Positions 52,912 through 60,109 of a DNA stretch of 64,000 bases are shown here, piece after piece. The position numbers and the translations under genes are program-made. Under the pieces are notes generated by a model that was given only the letters and a program-made list of their open reading frames with translations, made no database searches and had not been told where the DNA came from. Source of the DNA: CAWBYL01 sp963793025 (GTDB lineage: Bacteria; Actinomycetota; Acidimicrobiia; Acidimicrobiales; Acidimicrobilacustridaceae); assembly GCA_963793025.1 (NCBI GenBank), contig CAWBYL010000003.1, forward strand, positions 93,790-157,789, read 5' to 3'. Numbering within the stretch: the first letter of the stretch is position 1; each line of letters starts with the position of its first letter.

Positions 52912-52959
52912 AAACGATGCGCCCGGCGCGTGCCCCAGCACGCGAGATGCGCATCGTTT
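52912..52959. repeat. Two-tier palindrome, copy 2 (48 bp)
   Basis: Identical to copy 1 except one loop base (CCCA for CCCT), 47 of 48 identical, with a 61-bp period. It lies after a 13-bp spacer. The pair as a whole is bracketed by CCGACG and CGTCGG. Confidence 0.85.
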
Positions 52960-52969
52960 CGTCGGTTGG

Positions 52970-53032
52970 GTCGCCGGTGGGCGGGGTGAGGTCGCCGGTG
53001 GTCGGGGTGAGATCGGCGGCGTTCGGGGTGGA
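52970..53032 (+). repeat. 21-bp tandem repeat, three units, upstream of mftA
   Basis: Units at 52970, 52991 and 53012. The first two differ at one base; the third is degenerate (ATCGGCGGCGTTCGGGGTGGA). They end about 50 bp before the mftA start and fill most of its upstream region. Confidence 0.7.
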
Positions 53033-53084
53033 CGGCGGGACGCCGATAGGCTCACGGCACGCCGTTTCCGATCTGGAGGGGACC

Positions 53085-53210
53085 ATGGAGCAGACGCTCG
53101 ATCGCACCGAGGCCGAGGCCGACACCAGCGCCGAGGTCGACGCCGAGCTCGTCGAGGAGGAGCTCCTCGTCGAGGAGATCTCCATCGACGGCATGTGCGG
53201 CGTCTACTGA
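53085..53210 (+). CDS. mftA: Mycofactocin precursor peptide MftA
   Basis: The 41-residue peptide has an acidic leader rich in Glu and ends in EISIDGMCGVY, the mycofactocin core whose terminal Val-Tyr is processed by MftC to give the redox cofactor. The tail is complete at the stop codon. GGAGGGG precedes the ATG. It is followed 56 bp later by mftB. Identification is from the diagnostic C-terminus. Confidence 0.97.
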   Translation: MEQTLDRTEAEADTSAEVDAELVEEELLVEEISIDGMCGVY

Positions 53211-53224
53211 GCCCGAGCTGACAG

Positions 53225-53252
53225 GTCGGTCCGATCTCACCGGTCGACCGAC
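53225..53252 (+). other. Hairpin between mftA and mftB
   Basis: GTCGGTC and GACCGAC pair over 7 bp with a 14-nt loop. It starts 15 bp after the mftA stop and ends 15 bp before the mftB ATG. It may shield or partly end the message so that the precursor is made in excess over enzymes; inferred from position. Confidence 0.45.
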
Positions 53253-53266
53253 ATCGTCACCGTCTC

Positions 53267-53593
53267 ATGACCGCAACCGCCGTCGCCTTCGACGCCGACC
53301 GCCCCTGGCGCCTCCACGATCGGGTCGCCCTGCGTCCCGAGCCGTTCGGCGCGCTCGCCTACCACTACGGCAATCGGCGTCTCACCTTCCTGCGCTCGCC
53401 CGATCTCGTGACGGTCGTCGAGTCCATGGCCGACCAACCCACCGCCCGGGCCGCCTTCGCCGCCGCCGGCCTCGACACCAGGCGCTGGCCGTCGTTCGAG
53501 AAGGCTCTGGCCTCGCTCGCCGCCGGCGACTTCCTCGTCCCTGACGACGCCACCTCCCCCGCACCACCCACCAGCAAGGACGTCGACGAATGA
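53267..53593 (+). CDS. mftB: Mycofactocin chaperone MftB
   Basis: The 108-residue PqqD-like chaperone binds MftA and delivers it to MftC. It contains AYHYGNRRLTFLRSPDLVTVVE and WPSFEKALASLAAGDFLVP, the usual MftB pattern. The ATG at 53267 is in frame after mftA with no overlap; its stop overlaps the mftC ATG by 4 nt (ATGA). Confidence 0.93.
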   Translation: MTATAVAFDADRPWRLHDRVALRPEPFGALAYHYGNRRLTFLRSPDLVTVVESMADQPTARAAFAAAGLDTRRWPSFEKALASLAAGDFLVPDDATSPAPPTSKDVDE

Positions 53594-54717
53594 CCGCCCT
53601 CACCGACGAGCTGGCCCTCGGGCTGAACGCCCCCATCTGCCTCACCTGGGAGTGGACCTACGCCTGCGACCTGGCGTGCGTGCACTGCCTGTCGAGCTCC
53701 GGCCGCCGCGACCCCGACGAGCTCTCGACCGACGAGATGAAGGCCATCGTCGACCAGCTGGCCGAGATGCAGGTGTTCTACGTGAACATCGGTGGCGGCG
53801 AGCCCATGCTGCGCCCCGACTTCTTCGAGATCGTCGAGTACTGCGTGGCCAAGGGCGTCGGGGTGAAGTTCTCCACCAACGGCGGGCGGATCAACGCCGA
53901 GAACGCCAAGCGCCTGGCGTCGATGGACTACGTCGACATCCAGATCTCCCTCGACGGCGTCGACGCCGTCACCAACGACGCCATCCGCGGCGAGGGCACC
54001 CACGACCGGGTGCGGGCCGCCATGGACCACCTCCGCGACGCCGACTTCGGCCAGTTCAAGCTCTCGGTGGTGATGACCCGCCAGAACGTCGACCAGGTCG
54101 ACGCCTACGAGGCACTGGCCGAGGAGTACGGGGCCGAGCTGCGGCTCACGCGCTTCCGGCCCTCGGGTCGCGGCATCGACACCTGGCACGAGCTGCACCC
54201 CACCTCGGAGCAGCAGGTCGAGCTCTACCACTGGCTGCTCGCTCGCCCCCACGTGCTCACCGGCGACTCCTTCTTCCACCTCTCGGCGCTCGGCGAACCC
54301 CTCCCCGGCCTCAACCTCTGCGGCGCCGGCCGGGTCGTGTGCCTGATCGACCCCGTGGGCGACGTCTACGCCTGCCCCTTCGTGCTCCACGACGAGTTCA
54401 AGGCGGGCTCGGCGCGCGGCGAGGGCGGCTTCGCCCAGGTCTGGAACTCCTCCGAGCTGTTCACCTCGCTGCGCGAGCCGGCCAGCCCGGGGGCCTGCGC
54501 CTCGTGCGGCAGCTACGACGCCTGCGGCGGCGGCTGCATGGCCGCCAAGTTCTTCACCGGACTCCCCCTCGACGCCCCTGACCCGGAGTGCGTGTTCGGC
54601 CACGGCGAGACCGCCCTCGCCGCGCTGGGCGACAACCCGGCCCACCCCACCGTGAGCGCCGACCACTCCAAGCCCATCGGCGTGGGCCGCAAGCGCATCC
54701 CCGTCTCCATCCTGTAG
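53590..54717 (+). CDS. mftC: Mycofactocin radical SAM maturase MftC
   Basis: MftC decarboxylates and cyclises the Val-Tyr end of MftA. The 375-residue radical SAM/SPASM protein has the cluster motif CX3CX2C at Cys26, Cys30, Cys33 and the SAM motif IGGGEPML. A C-terminal SPASM domain (from about residue 250) ends in CASCGSYDACGGGCM and PEC for auxiliary clusters. It overlaps mftB by 4 nt. Downstream, it is convergent with mftD. Confidence 0.96.
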   Translation: MTALTDELALGLNAPICLTWEWTYACDLACVHCLSSSGRRDPDELSTDEMKAIVDQLAEMQVFYVNIGGGEPMLRPDFFEIVEYCVAKGVGVKFSTNGGRINAENAKRLASMDYVDIQISLDGVDAVTNDAIRGEGTHDRVRAAMDHLRDADFGQFKLSVVMTRQNVDQVDAYEALAEEYGAELRLTRFRPSGRGIDTWHELHPTSEQQVELYHWLLARPHVLTGDSFFHLSALGEPLPGLNLCGAGRVVCLIDPVGDVYACPFVLHDEFKAGSARGEGGFAQVWNSSELFTSLREPASPGACASCGSYDACGGGCMAAKFFTGLPLDAPDPECVFGHGETALAALGDNPAHPTVSADHSKPIGVGRKRIPVSIL

Positions 54718-54795
54718 GTCCGCGGGCTGGTGTTCCTGGTGGCCCGGCCCCGAGGACCGGACCGACCTCGCTGCGACCTCCAGAACCTCTGTTGG

Positions 54796-54812
54796 CGGCC
54801 TGAATCAGGCCG
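54796..54812. terminator. Palindrome between convergent mftC and mftD
   Basis: CGGCCTGA-A-TCAGGCCG is a 17-bp perfect inverted repeat with one central base. It lies in the 121-bp gap between the mftC and mftD stop codons. A weak bidirectional terminator is likely. Confidence 0.5.
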
Positions 54813-54838
54813 ACGGCAACTTCTCGCCCAGCCGGGGG

Positions 54839-56014
54839 CTACTTGTCGCCGAGGGTGAGGAAGAAGTCCTCGGGCACGACGATGTCGTCAGCCGACAGCT
54901 CGTGGATGCTGGACTTGCCCAGCCCGAGCAGGCAGGCGTCGATTCCGCCCCGCAGAATGTCCAGCACGTTCTCCACGCCGGGCTGGCCGTTGGCGGCCAG
55001 ACCCCACAGGTAGGCCCGGCCGACCATGACCGCCTTGGCCCCGAAGGCCACGGCCTTCACCACGTCGGAGCCGCGCCGCACGCCACCGTCGAGCACGACC
55101 TCGATCTCGTCGCCCACGGCGTCCACGATCGAGGGCAGCACCTTGATCGGCGAGGGGGTGCCGTCGAGGTTGTTGCCGCCGTGGTTGGAGACCGACAGCG
55201 CGGTGCAGCCGGCGTCGCGGACGCGCTTGGCGTCGTCGACCCGGCACACGCCCTTGACCATGAACGGTCCGTCCCACTGCGAGCGCAGCCAGGCGATGTC
55301 GTCCCAGCTGGGGGGTGTCATCTGCATCCACTCCCCGTAGGCCCCGAAGAACGTGGGCGCCGGCTGGCCCGGCGCGGCCATGTTGGGGGTGGAGAGGTCA
55401 GGGATGAACCCGTTGCGCAGATAGCTGTAGAGCCACGCCGGCCGGCTGAGCGCCTGCGGCGAGAGCTTGATCGCCGTCTTCAGGTCGATCTTCTCGGGGA
55501 TGAACGGGCTGCCCCAGTCGCGTCCGTTGGAGAAGGTCCAGTCCAGGGTGACGATGATGCCCTTGGCCCCGGCCGCCTTGGCCCGTTCGAGGCGCTGCAC
55601 CATGACGTCACGGCCGCCCGACCAGTACAGCTGGAAGAGGGTCTGGTCGCTCGCCGCGCAGACCTCCTCGACGGACTTGCTGGCGAAGGAGCTGAGGCCC
55701 ATGGGCACGCCCCGGTTGGCCGCGGCGCGGGCCACGGCGACCTCGCCGTCGGGGTGCACGGCCTGCACACCGGTGGGCGACAGGATCACCGGCATGGAGA
55801 TGTCGAGGCCCATGACCCGGGTGGCCATGGCCCGCTCGGCGTGGAGGCCGGCGACGTGGGGCGCGAACCCGAGCTGGTCGAACACCCCCTGGTTGGCGTT
55901 GAGCGACACGCCCTTCTCGGCCCCACCGATGATCGCCTTGTAGACCGACGCGGGCACCCGCCGCTTGGCCCGCCGCTGGGCCACGGCAACCGTCTCGAAC
56001 CATCCACCAGCCAT
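54839..56014 (-). CDS. mftD: Mycofactocin dehydrogenase-type MftD (FMN-dependent)
   Basis: MftD forms the reactive premycofactocin from the MftE-cleaved dipeptide product. The 391-residue FMN-dependent alpha-hydroxy-acid oxidase-like protein has MPVILSPTGVQAVHPDGEV, MGLSSFASKSVEEVC, IIVTLDWTFSNGRD, CTALSVSNHGGNNLDGTPS and VVLDGGVRRGSDVVKA (FMN and base). ATG 56014 follows GAGGAGG; a GTG three bases upstream is also in frame. It is on the opposite strand to mftABC, convergent, unlike the usual mftABCDEF order. A 17-bp inverted repeat lies in its promoter region. Confidence 0.93.
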   Translation of the reverse strand: MAGGWFETVAVAQRRAKRRVPASVYKAIIGGAEKGVSLNANQGVFDQLGFAPHVAGLHAERAMATRVMGLDISMPVILSPTGVQAVHPDGEVAVARAAANRGVPMGLSSFASKSVEEVCAASDQTLFQLYWSGGRDVMVQRLERAKAAGAKGIIVTLDWTFSNGRDWGSPFIPEKIDLKTAIKLSPQALSRPAWLYSYLRNGFIPDLSTPNMAAPGQPAPTFFGAYGEWMQMTPPSWDDIAWLRSQWDGPFMVKGVCRVDDAKRVRDAGCTALSVSNHGGNNLDGTPSPIKVLPSIVDAVGDEIEVVLDGGVRRGSDVVKAVAFGAKAVMVGRAYLWGLAANGQPGVENVLDILRGGIDACLLGLGKSSIHELSADDIVVPEDFFLTLGDK

Positions 56015-56068
56015 CACTGCCTCCTCAGACCGTCGGCACTCTACTGCCGCCTCCCATCGGATCTCACG

Positions 56069-56085
56069 CTGACCGCTGCGGTCAG
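56069..56085. promoter_or_regulatory. 17-bp inverted repeat upstream of mftD
   Basis: CTGACCGC-T-GCGGTCAG, a perfect inverted repeat with one central base, between the divergent mftD and lysozyme-like genes. An ACCGCTG/CAGCGGT pair overlaps it. A regulator site (TetR-like) is plausible; no such regulator is in the window. Confidence 0.55.
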
Positions 56086-56136
56086 ACCACTCTCAGCGGT
56101 TGTGATGTGACGGGCCGCGGGCCATGCTCATAGGCC

Positions 56137-56772
56137 ATGCCCCGACGACCGAAGGCGCTCATCGACGCCATCGGCCTGCCTCCCGGACTGATCGCCCTGC
56201 TCACCATCACGGTGCTGCTGGTCGGAGGTTGGGCGCTCTACAGCGACGACAGCAACCAGCAGACCGTCACGGCCGAACCGGGCTGCCAACGGGTGGCCAC
56301 CGATCTCGAGCTGACGACGCCTTCCGACATCGGGACGATCCCCCTGGCCGACGTCCAGATCGAGAACGCCGACATCATCGTGCGCACCGCCATGGCCACC
56401 GGCCGAACCCGCACCGCCGCGACCATCGCGCTGGCCACGGCCATGCAGGAGTCCGCGCTGTTGAACATCGCTCACGGCGACGAGGCCGGACCCGACAGCC
56501 GAGGGCTGTTCCAGCAGCGCCTCCAGTTCTACGGCGACGTCGACGTCATGGACCCGGCCTCGGCCACCACTGCGTTCCTCGATCGCCTCGACGCCGTTTC
56601 CGGCTGGCAGGACCTGGCACCCCACGAAGCCATCCAGTCCGTCCAGCGCGCCGCCTACCCCGAGCTCTACGCCGGCTGGATCGACCCGGCCGCGATCTGG
56701 ACCGACGCCCTCTGGACCCGTGCCGAGACGTGCGCGGCAAGAGCGACGACGGCGTCCGTGCCGTCCTCCTGA
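56137..56772 (+). CDS. Membrane-anchored lysozyme/transglycosylase-like protein
   Basis: The 211-residue protein has one N-terminal helix (GLIALLTITVLLVGGWAL). An extracytoplasmic part has TIALATAMQESALLNIAHGD and GLFQQRLQFYGD, the pattern of actinobacterial lysozyme-fold proteins with the catalytic-type Glu in MQES. A role in wall hydrolysis is inferred. Start is ATG 56137. Confidence 0.75.
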   Translation: MPRRPKALIDAIGLPPGLIALLTITVLLVGGWALYSDDSNQQTVTAEPGCQRVATDLELTTPSDIGTIPLADVQIENADIIVRTAMATGRTRTAATIALATAMQESALLNIAHGDEAGPDSRGLFQQRLQFYGDVDVMDPASATTAFLDRLDAVSGWQDLAPHEAIQSVQRAAYPELYAGWIDPAAIWTDALWTRAETCAARATTASVPSS

Positions 56773-56793
56773 GCGGGCCTCCTCGCCCGGTGG

Positions 56794-57705
56794 TCAGCGT
56801 TGGAGGGGAAGGACCACGTCGGCCAGCCAGGCCATGTCGTCCTCCTCGTCGGTCGGGTCCGACAGCCGCATCACGAACTTGGACAGGCCGGCCTCGAGGT
56901 GGCGGCCGAGGTGGTCGCGCAGGCCTTCGGCCCCGACGGGCAGCAGGTCCTCGACCCCGCGGCCCGGATAGAGCGCCTCCATCTGGCGCCGCGCCGCCTC
57001 GGGCACCGAACGGCGCGCGACGGGCAGGCTGATTCCGAAGTGCTCGGGATCGACAGTGCGGCCGTACCGGGCGGCTGCCTCCTCGATGGTGCGCCGGCCT
57101 CGACCGGCCGTCTCCGGATCGATGCCGGCGGTGAGCCAGCCGTCGCCCAACCGACCGACCCGGTCGAGAGCCTTCGGGCCGTGGCCGCCGAACCAGATCT
57201 CGAGCGGGTCCTGGACGGGACGGGGCTCGACCGCCACTGCGTCGACGGAGACGTGATCGGTGTGGCTGGTCACCGCCTCGCCGCTCCACCAGCGCCGCAG
57301 GAGGTCGACGATCTCCTCCATCAGCGGACCGCGGTCGCCACGACCCGTGCCGAGGGCGGCCCGCTCACCCGGCTGGTCGATGCCGGGAACCATGGTGACG
57401 AGCAGCCGGCCCCCGGAGAGCTGGTCGATCTGGGCGAGTTGGCGGGCCAGCACCATGGGGTTGCGGCCGAAGGGCACGAGGTTGACCCCGAGATGGACCC
57501 GCTCGGTCACCGCCGCCAGCGCGGCCAGCGCCACGACCGGGTCCGAGGCCGCCATCATCGGCAGGTCCGACAACCAGATCGAGTCGAAACCCAGTCGCTC
57601 GGCGAGGCGGACCGGACCGACCGGGTCGGTGGCGCCGGGAGCCACCGACACGGCGAAGCGGACCTTCAGCGGACCAGGGGCGGCAGGGGGAGGCGGCGAC
57701 GGCAT
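56794..57705 (-). CDS. LLM-class F420-dependent oxidoreductase
   Basis: The 303-residue TIM-barrel protein has the luciferase-like pattern: AERLGFDSIWLSDL, VHLGVNLVPFGRNPMVLARQ, DQLSGGRLLVTMVPG and EIWFGGHGPKALDR. Actinobacterial members usually use F420, so this is the likely cofactor. ATG 57705 begins a short Pro-rich tail. Convergent with the lysozyme-like gene across a 21-bp gap. Confidence 0.87.
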   Translation of the reverse strand: MPSPPPPAAPGPLKVRFAVSVAPGATDPVGPVRLAERLGFDSIWLSDLPMMAASDPVVALAALAAVTERVHLGVNLVPFGRNPMVLARQLAQIDQLSGGRLLVTMVPGIDQPGERAALGTGRGDRGPLMEEIVDLLRRWWSGEAVTSHTDHVSVDAVAVEPRPVQDPLEIWFGGHGPKALDRVGRLGDGWLTAGIDPETAGRGRRTIEEAAARYGRTVDPEHFGISLPVARRSVPEAARRQMEALYPGRGVEDLLPVGAEGLRDHLGRHLEAGLSKFVMRLSDPTDEEDDMAWLADVVLPLQR

Positions 57706-57770
57706 CCGATCATCCTGGCGGGCCCGACCCCCGACGCCACCCCTGAACCCCCCGCCCTGCCCTGTGCGAG

Positions 57771-58196
57771 TCAGAGGGCCCGCATGCGGTTGTTGCGGGC
57801 GTTGTGCTCGACCTCGGCCAGGCCGAGGGCCTCGAGCACGGGGGGCACGTAGTTCCCGAACCGGCCCCGCAGACCCTTCTTCATCCCGTACCAACCTCCG
57901 ACGGGGTTGTCCGCGGCGCGACCCCACGCCTCCACCGTGTCGGGCTTGGCCTCCTTCTGCTCGTCGGCGTTGCCGAGGAGCATCCAGTCCCCGTGGTCGG
58001 CGAGCATGGCGTGGAGGTCGTCGATGCAGCGGAGCTGGTAGCGCAGTTGGGTCGAGCCGACCTGCACGACGAGGGCCGGCGGATCGGCCTCGGGATCCCG
58101 GTAGGCCTCGAACTCCGACGAGCCCGGCGGCGTGGTCAGGATCCACGGGTCGTCGGGATTTCCGGTGCCCTCCACGGCGGGTGCGCTGTCAGCCAT
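57771..58196 (-). CDS. Conserved actinobacterial protein of unknown function
   Basis: A 141-residue protein with PDDPWILTTPPGSSEFEAYR, VQVGSTQLRYQLRCIDDLHA, HGDWMLLGNADEQK and a C-terminus of ALGLAEVEHNARNNRMRAL. I recognise the sequence pattern as widespread in actinobacteria, without function. Start ATG 58196 or the ATG at 58199. Divergent from the HTH regulator at 58288. Confidence 0.75.
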   Translation of the reverse strand: MADSAPAVEGTGNPDDPWILTTPPGSSEFEAYRDPEADPPALVVQVGSTQLRYQLRCIDDLHAMLADHGDWMLLGNADEQKEAKPDTVEAWGRAADNPVGGWYGMKKGLRGRFGNYVPPVLEALGLAEVEHNARNNRMRAL

Positions 58197-58235
58197 CACG
58201 ATCTCCTCCTCGGTCGGTCGTCGCCGAACCTACGG

Positions 58236-58267
58236 GAACATTCATGACATCTCTTGACATGTTCATG
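58236..58267. promoter_or_regulatory. A/T-rich repeat region between divergent genes
   Basis: GAACA/TGTTC inverted repeat encloses two TGACAT direct repeats (58245, 58255) spaced 10 bp. It contains a perfect TTGACA (58254-58259). Unusually A/T-rich here. It is a likely operator/promoter for the HTH regulator and its divergent neighbour. Confidence 0.55.
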
Positions 58268-58287
58268 GAGAGATTCGAGGATCGAGC

Positions 58288-58806
58288 GTGCGCGCCGGAC
58301 GGCTGGTGAACCTGCTCCTCCTCCTCGAGCGGCGCGGCCGGATGACGGTCGGCGAGCTGGCCGAGCACCTCGAGGTGTCACCCCGGACGGTGCTGCGCGA
58401 CGTCGAGGCCCTGTCCGGGGCCGGGGTGCCCGTCTTCACCCGGCGGGGGCCCCATGGCGGCATCGAGCTGCTCGACGGCTACACCAGCGGCCTGTCCCCC
58501 ACCGAGTCCCCGGCAACGACGTCCTCGGCCCGGCACCAGGGCGGGGCCCGGGCGGTGGTGCGCATCTCGCCCGAGGGGCGACGGATGGCCGCGGTGCTGG
58601 GTCGGCTCCAGCCGCTCCGGGTGCGCCGACGGGTCGAGCCCGACGAGCAGGGCCGGGTCGAGGCGACGTTCCGACTCGAGAGCGTGGCCTCGGCCGCCGT
58701 CGACGTGCTCTCCCTCGGACCGGAGATCGAGGTGGTGGAACCGGGTCTGCTCCGCGAGCGGGTCGCCGACCTGGCCCGGCGGACGAGTCGTCAGTACGGC
58801 GGCTGA
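58288..58806 (+). CDS. YafY/DeoR-like HTH regulator with short C-terminal domain
   Basis: The 172-residue protein has an N-terminal winged helix (RLVNLLLLLERRGRMTVGEL, HLEVSPRTVLRDVEALSGAG) typical of YafY. The C-terminal part keeps a WYL-type ending (FRLESVASAAVDVLSLG, VEPGLLRERVADLARR), but it is shorter than full WYL regulators. Start is GTG 58288. The region just upstream holds repeats that it may bind. Confidence 0.8.
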   Translation: MRAGRLVNLLLLLERRGRMTVGELAEHLEVSPRTVLRDVEALSGAGVPVFTRRGPHGGIELLDGYTSGLSPTESPATTSSARHQGGARAVVRISPEGRRMAAVLGRLQPLRVRRRVEPDEQGRVEATFRLESVASAAVDVLSLGPEIEVVEPGLLRERVADLARRTSRQYGG

Positions 58807-58868
58807 CCGCCTGACCGAGGTCTGCAAAGCTCACGACGGCGCCACGCCACAGCGATCCGGGGGGAACG

Positions 58869-60008
58869 ATGGCCACCAGAGACGACACCGCAGCCGCCGC
58901 GATGGCGGAGATGAGCGATCTCATCGCCGAGATCAACGCCGACGCCGAGCACCCGCGATGGAACTTCACCTCCGACCAGGACCGCGCCTCCTACCGCGAG
59001 TTCGCCATGCACTGCCTGCACCACGGCCTGCAGTTCTGGCTGGAGGCCGACCCCCTTCGGCCCCGGTTCAACCGCTGGTTCAGCCCCACCAAGAAGCTGC
59101 TGGGCGACAATCCCGACACCGTGTACTACGGCACGGCCATCGACCCGGACCGCACCTACCGGCTTCGGGGCAACACCGCCAACGCCTGCTACACGTCGTT
59201 CACCGTCGAGCTCGGCACCACCGGCGGCGGGATGTCCCAGAAGCTGGGGCACACCCTCAACGACACCGAGTTCGACATCGACGCCGGCGGGAACTTCGAG
59301 CTCGTCGTGGGGCCCGAGGAGCCCGCCTCCGGAACCCGCAACTGGCTCCGACTCGATGCCGACGCCGGCTCCATCACCACCCGCCACTACTTCGAGTGGG
59401 AACGCTGCGCCGCCCTCGATCCCGCCCTCGACGTCCCCCTGTCGATCACCCCGCTCGACGATCCCGGGCCGCCGCCGGTTCCCGACGACGAGGCCACCGC
59501 CGCCAACATCCGGCGGGCCATCACCTTCCTGCGCTCGGTCACCGTCGACTGGGGCCACAACCCGATGCCGCCGGGCGCGATCCCGTGGGTGTCGGCCGAA
59601 CCCAACGTGTTCACCAACCCTCCCGCCGACGACGGCAACCTGGCCATCGGCTACGCGGCGGCGGACAACATCTACCGCAGCGCCCGGTGGAACCTCGAGC
59701 CCGACGAGGCGCTGGTGATCCGCGGCCGGTTCCCCCGCAGCCGCTTCTCCAACATCGTGTTGTTCAACAACCACATGCAGACGCCGAACTACGACCGCCG
59801 ACTGGTGTCGCTCAACCGCGTGCAGACCCACCACGAGCCCGACGGCAGCTTCCGCATGGTGCTGGCCCACGCCGACCCCGGCGTCCCCAACTGGCTCGAC
59901 ACCCGCGGCCTGCACCACGGCACCATGTTCTGGCGCTTCCTGCTGGCCGACGAACCGGTGGCCGACCTCGACACCGAACTGGTGAAGTTCGCCGACCTCG
60001 CCACCTGA
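58869..60008 (+). CDS. DUF1214-domain protein
   Basis: The 379-residue protein has RPRFNRWFSPTKKLLGDNPD and NLEPDEALVIRGRFPRSRFS, with LAHADPGVPNWLDTRG and GTMFWRFLL in the C-terminal DUF1214 domain. Function unknown. A close paralogue lies at 62866-63992 on the other strand. ATG follows GGGGAAC. A two-tier palindrome 31 bp after the stop likely ends it. Confidence 0.82.
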   Translation: MATRDDTAAAAMAEMSDLIAEINADAEHPRWNFTSDQDRASYREFAMHCLHHGLQFWLEADPLRPRFNRWFSPTKKLLGDNPDTVYYGTAIDPDRTYRLRGNTANACYTSFTVELGTTGGGMSQKLGHTLNDTEFDIDAGGNFELVVGPEEPASGTRNWLRLDADAGSITTRHYFEWERCAALDPALDVPLSITPLDDPGPPPVPDDEATAANIRRAITFLRSVTVDWGHNPMPPGAIPWVSAEPNVFTNPPADDGNLAIGYAAADNIYRSARWNLEPDEALVIRGRFPRSRFSNIVLFNNHMQTPNYDRRLVSLNRVQTHHEPDGSFRMVLAHADPGVPNWLDTRGLHHGTMFWRFLLADEPVADLDTELVKFADLAT

Positions 60009-60039
60009 GCACCGCGTCACCCGATCCGACCCCACCCCC

Positions 60040-60087
60040 TCGGTGGCTCGTCTGACGCCCCTCCAGGGGCGCCGAACGAGCCACCGA
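60040..60087. terminator. 48-bp two-tier palindrome between convergent genes
   Basis: Outer arms TCGGTGGCTCGT/ACGAGCCACCGA (12 bp), 4-nt spacers CTGA and CCGA, inner arms CGCCCCT/AGGGGCG (7 bp), 2-nt loop. C-rich DNA (CCCCACCCCC) precedes it. It has the same length and layout as the palindromes at 52851 and 52912, with unrelated sequence. Confidence 0.75.
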
Positions 60088-60109
60088 AGCCGACGGGCTG
60101 ACCGCTCGC

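Noticed and set aside
52851..52959. CRISPR array
   Set aside because: Only two copies, a 13-bp spacer and fully palindromic units, with no cas genes.
56794..58196. mftE, mftF or mftR in the genes downstream of mftD
   Set aside because: The neighbours are an LLM oxidoreductase and an unknown protein; none has creatininase, glycosyltransferase or TetR features.
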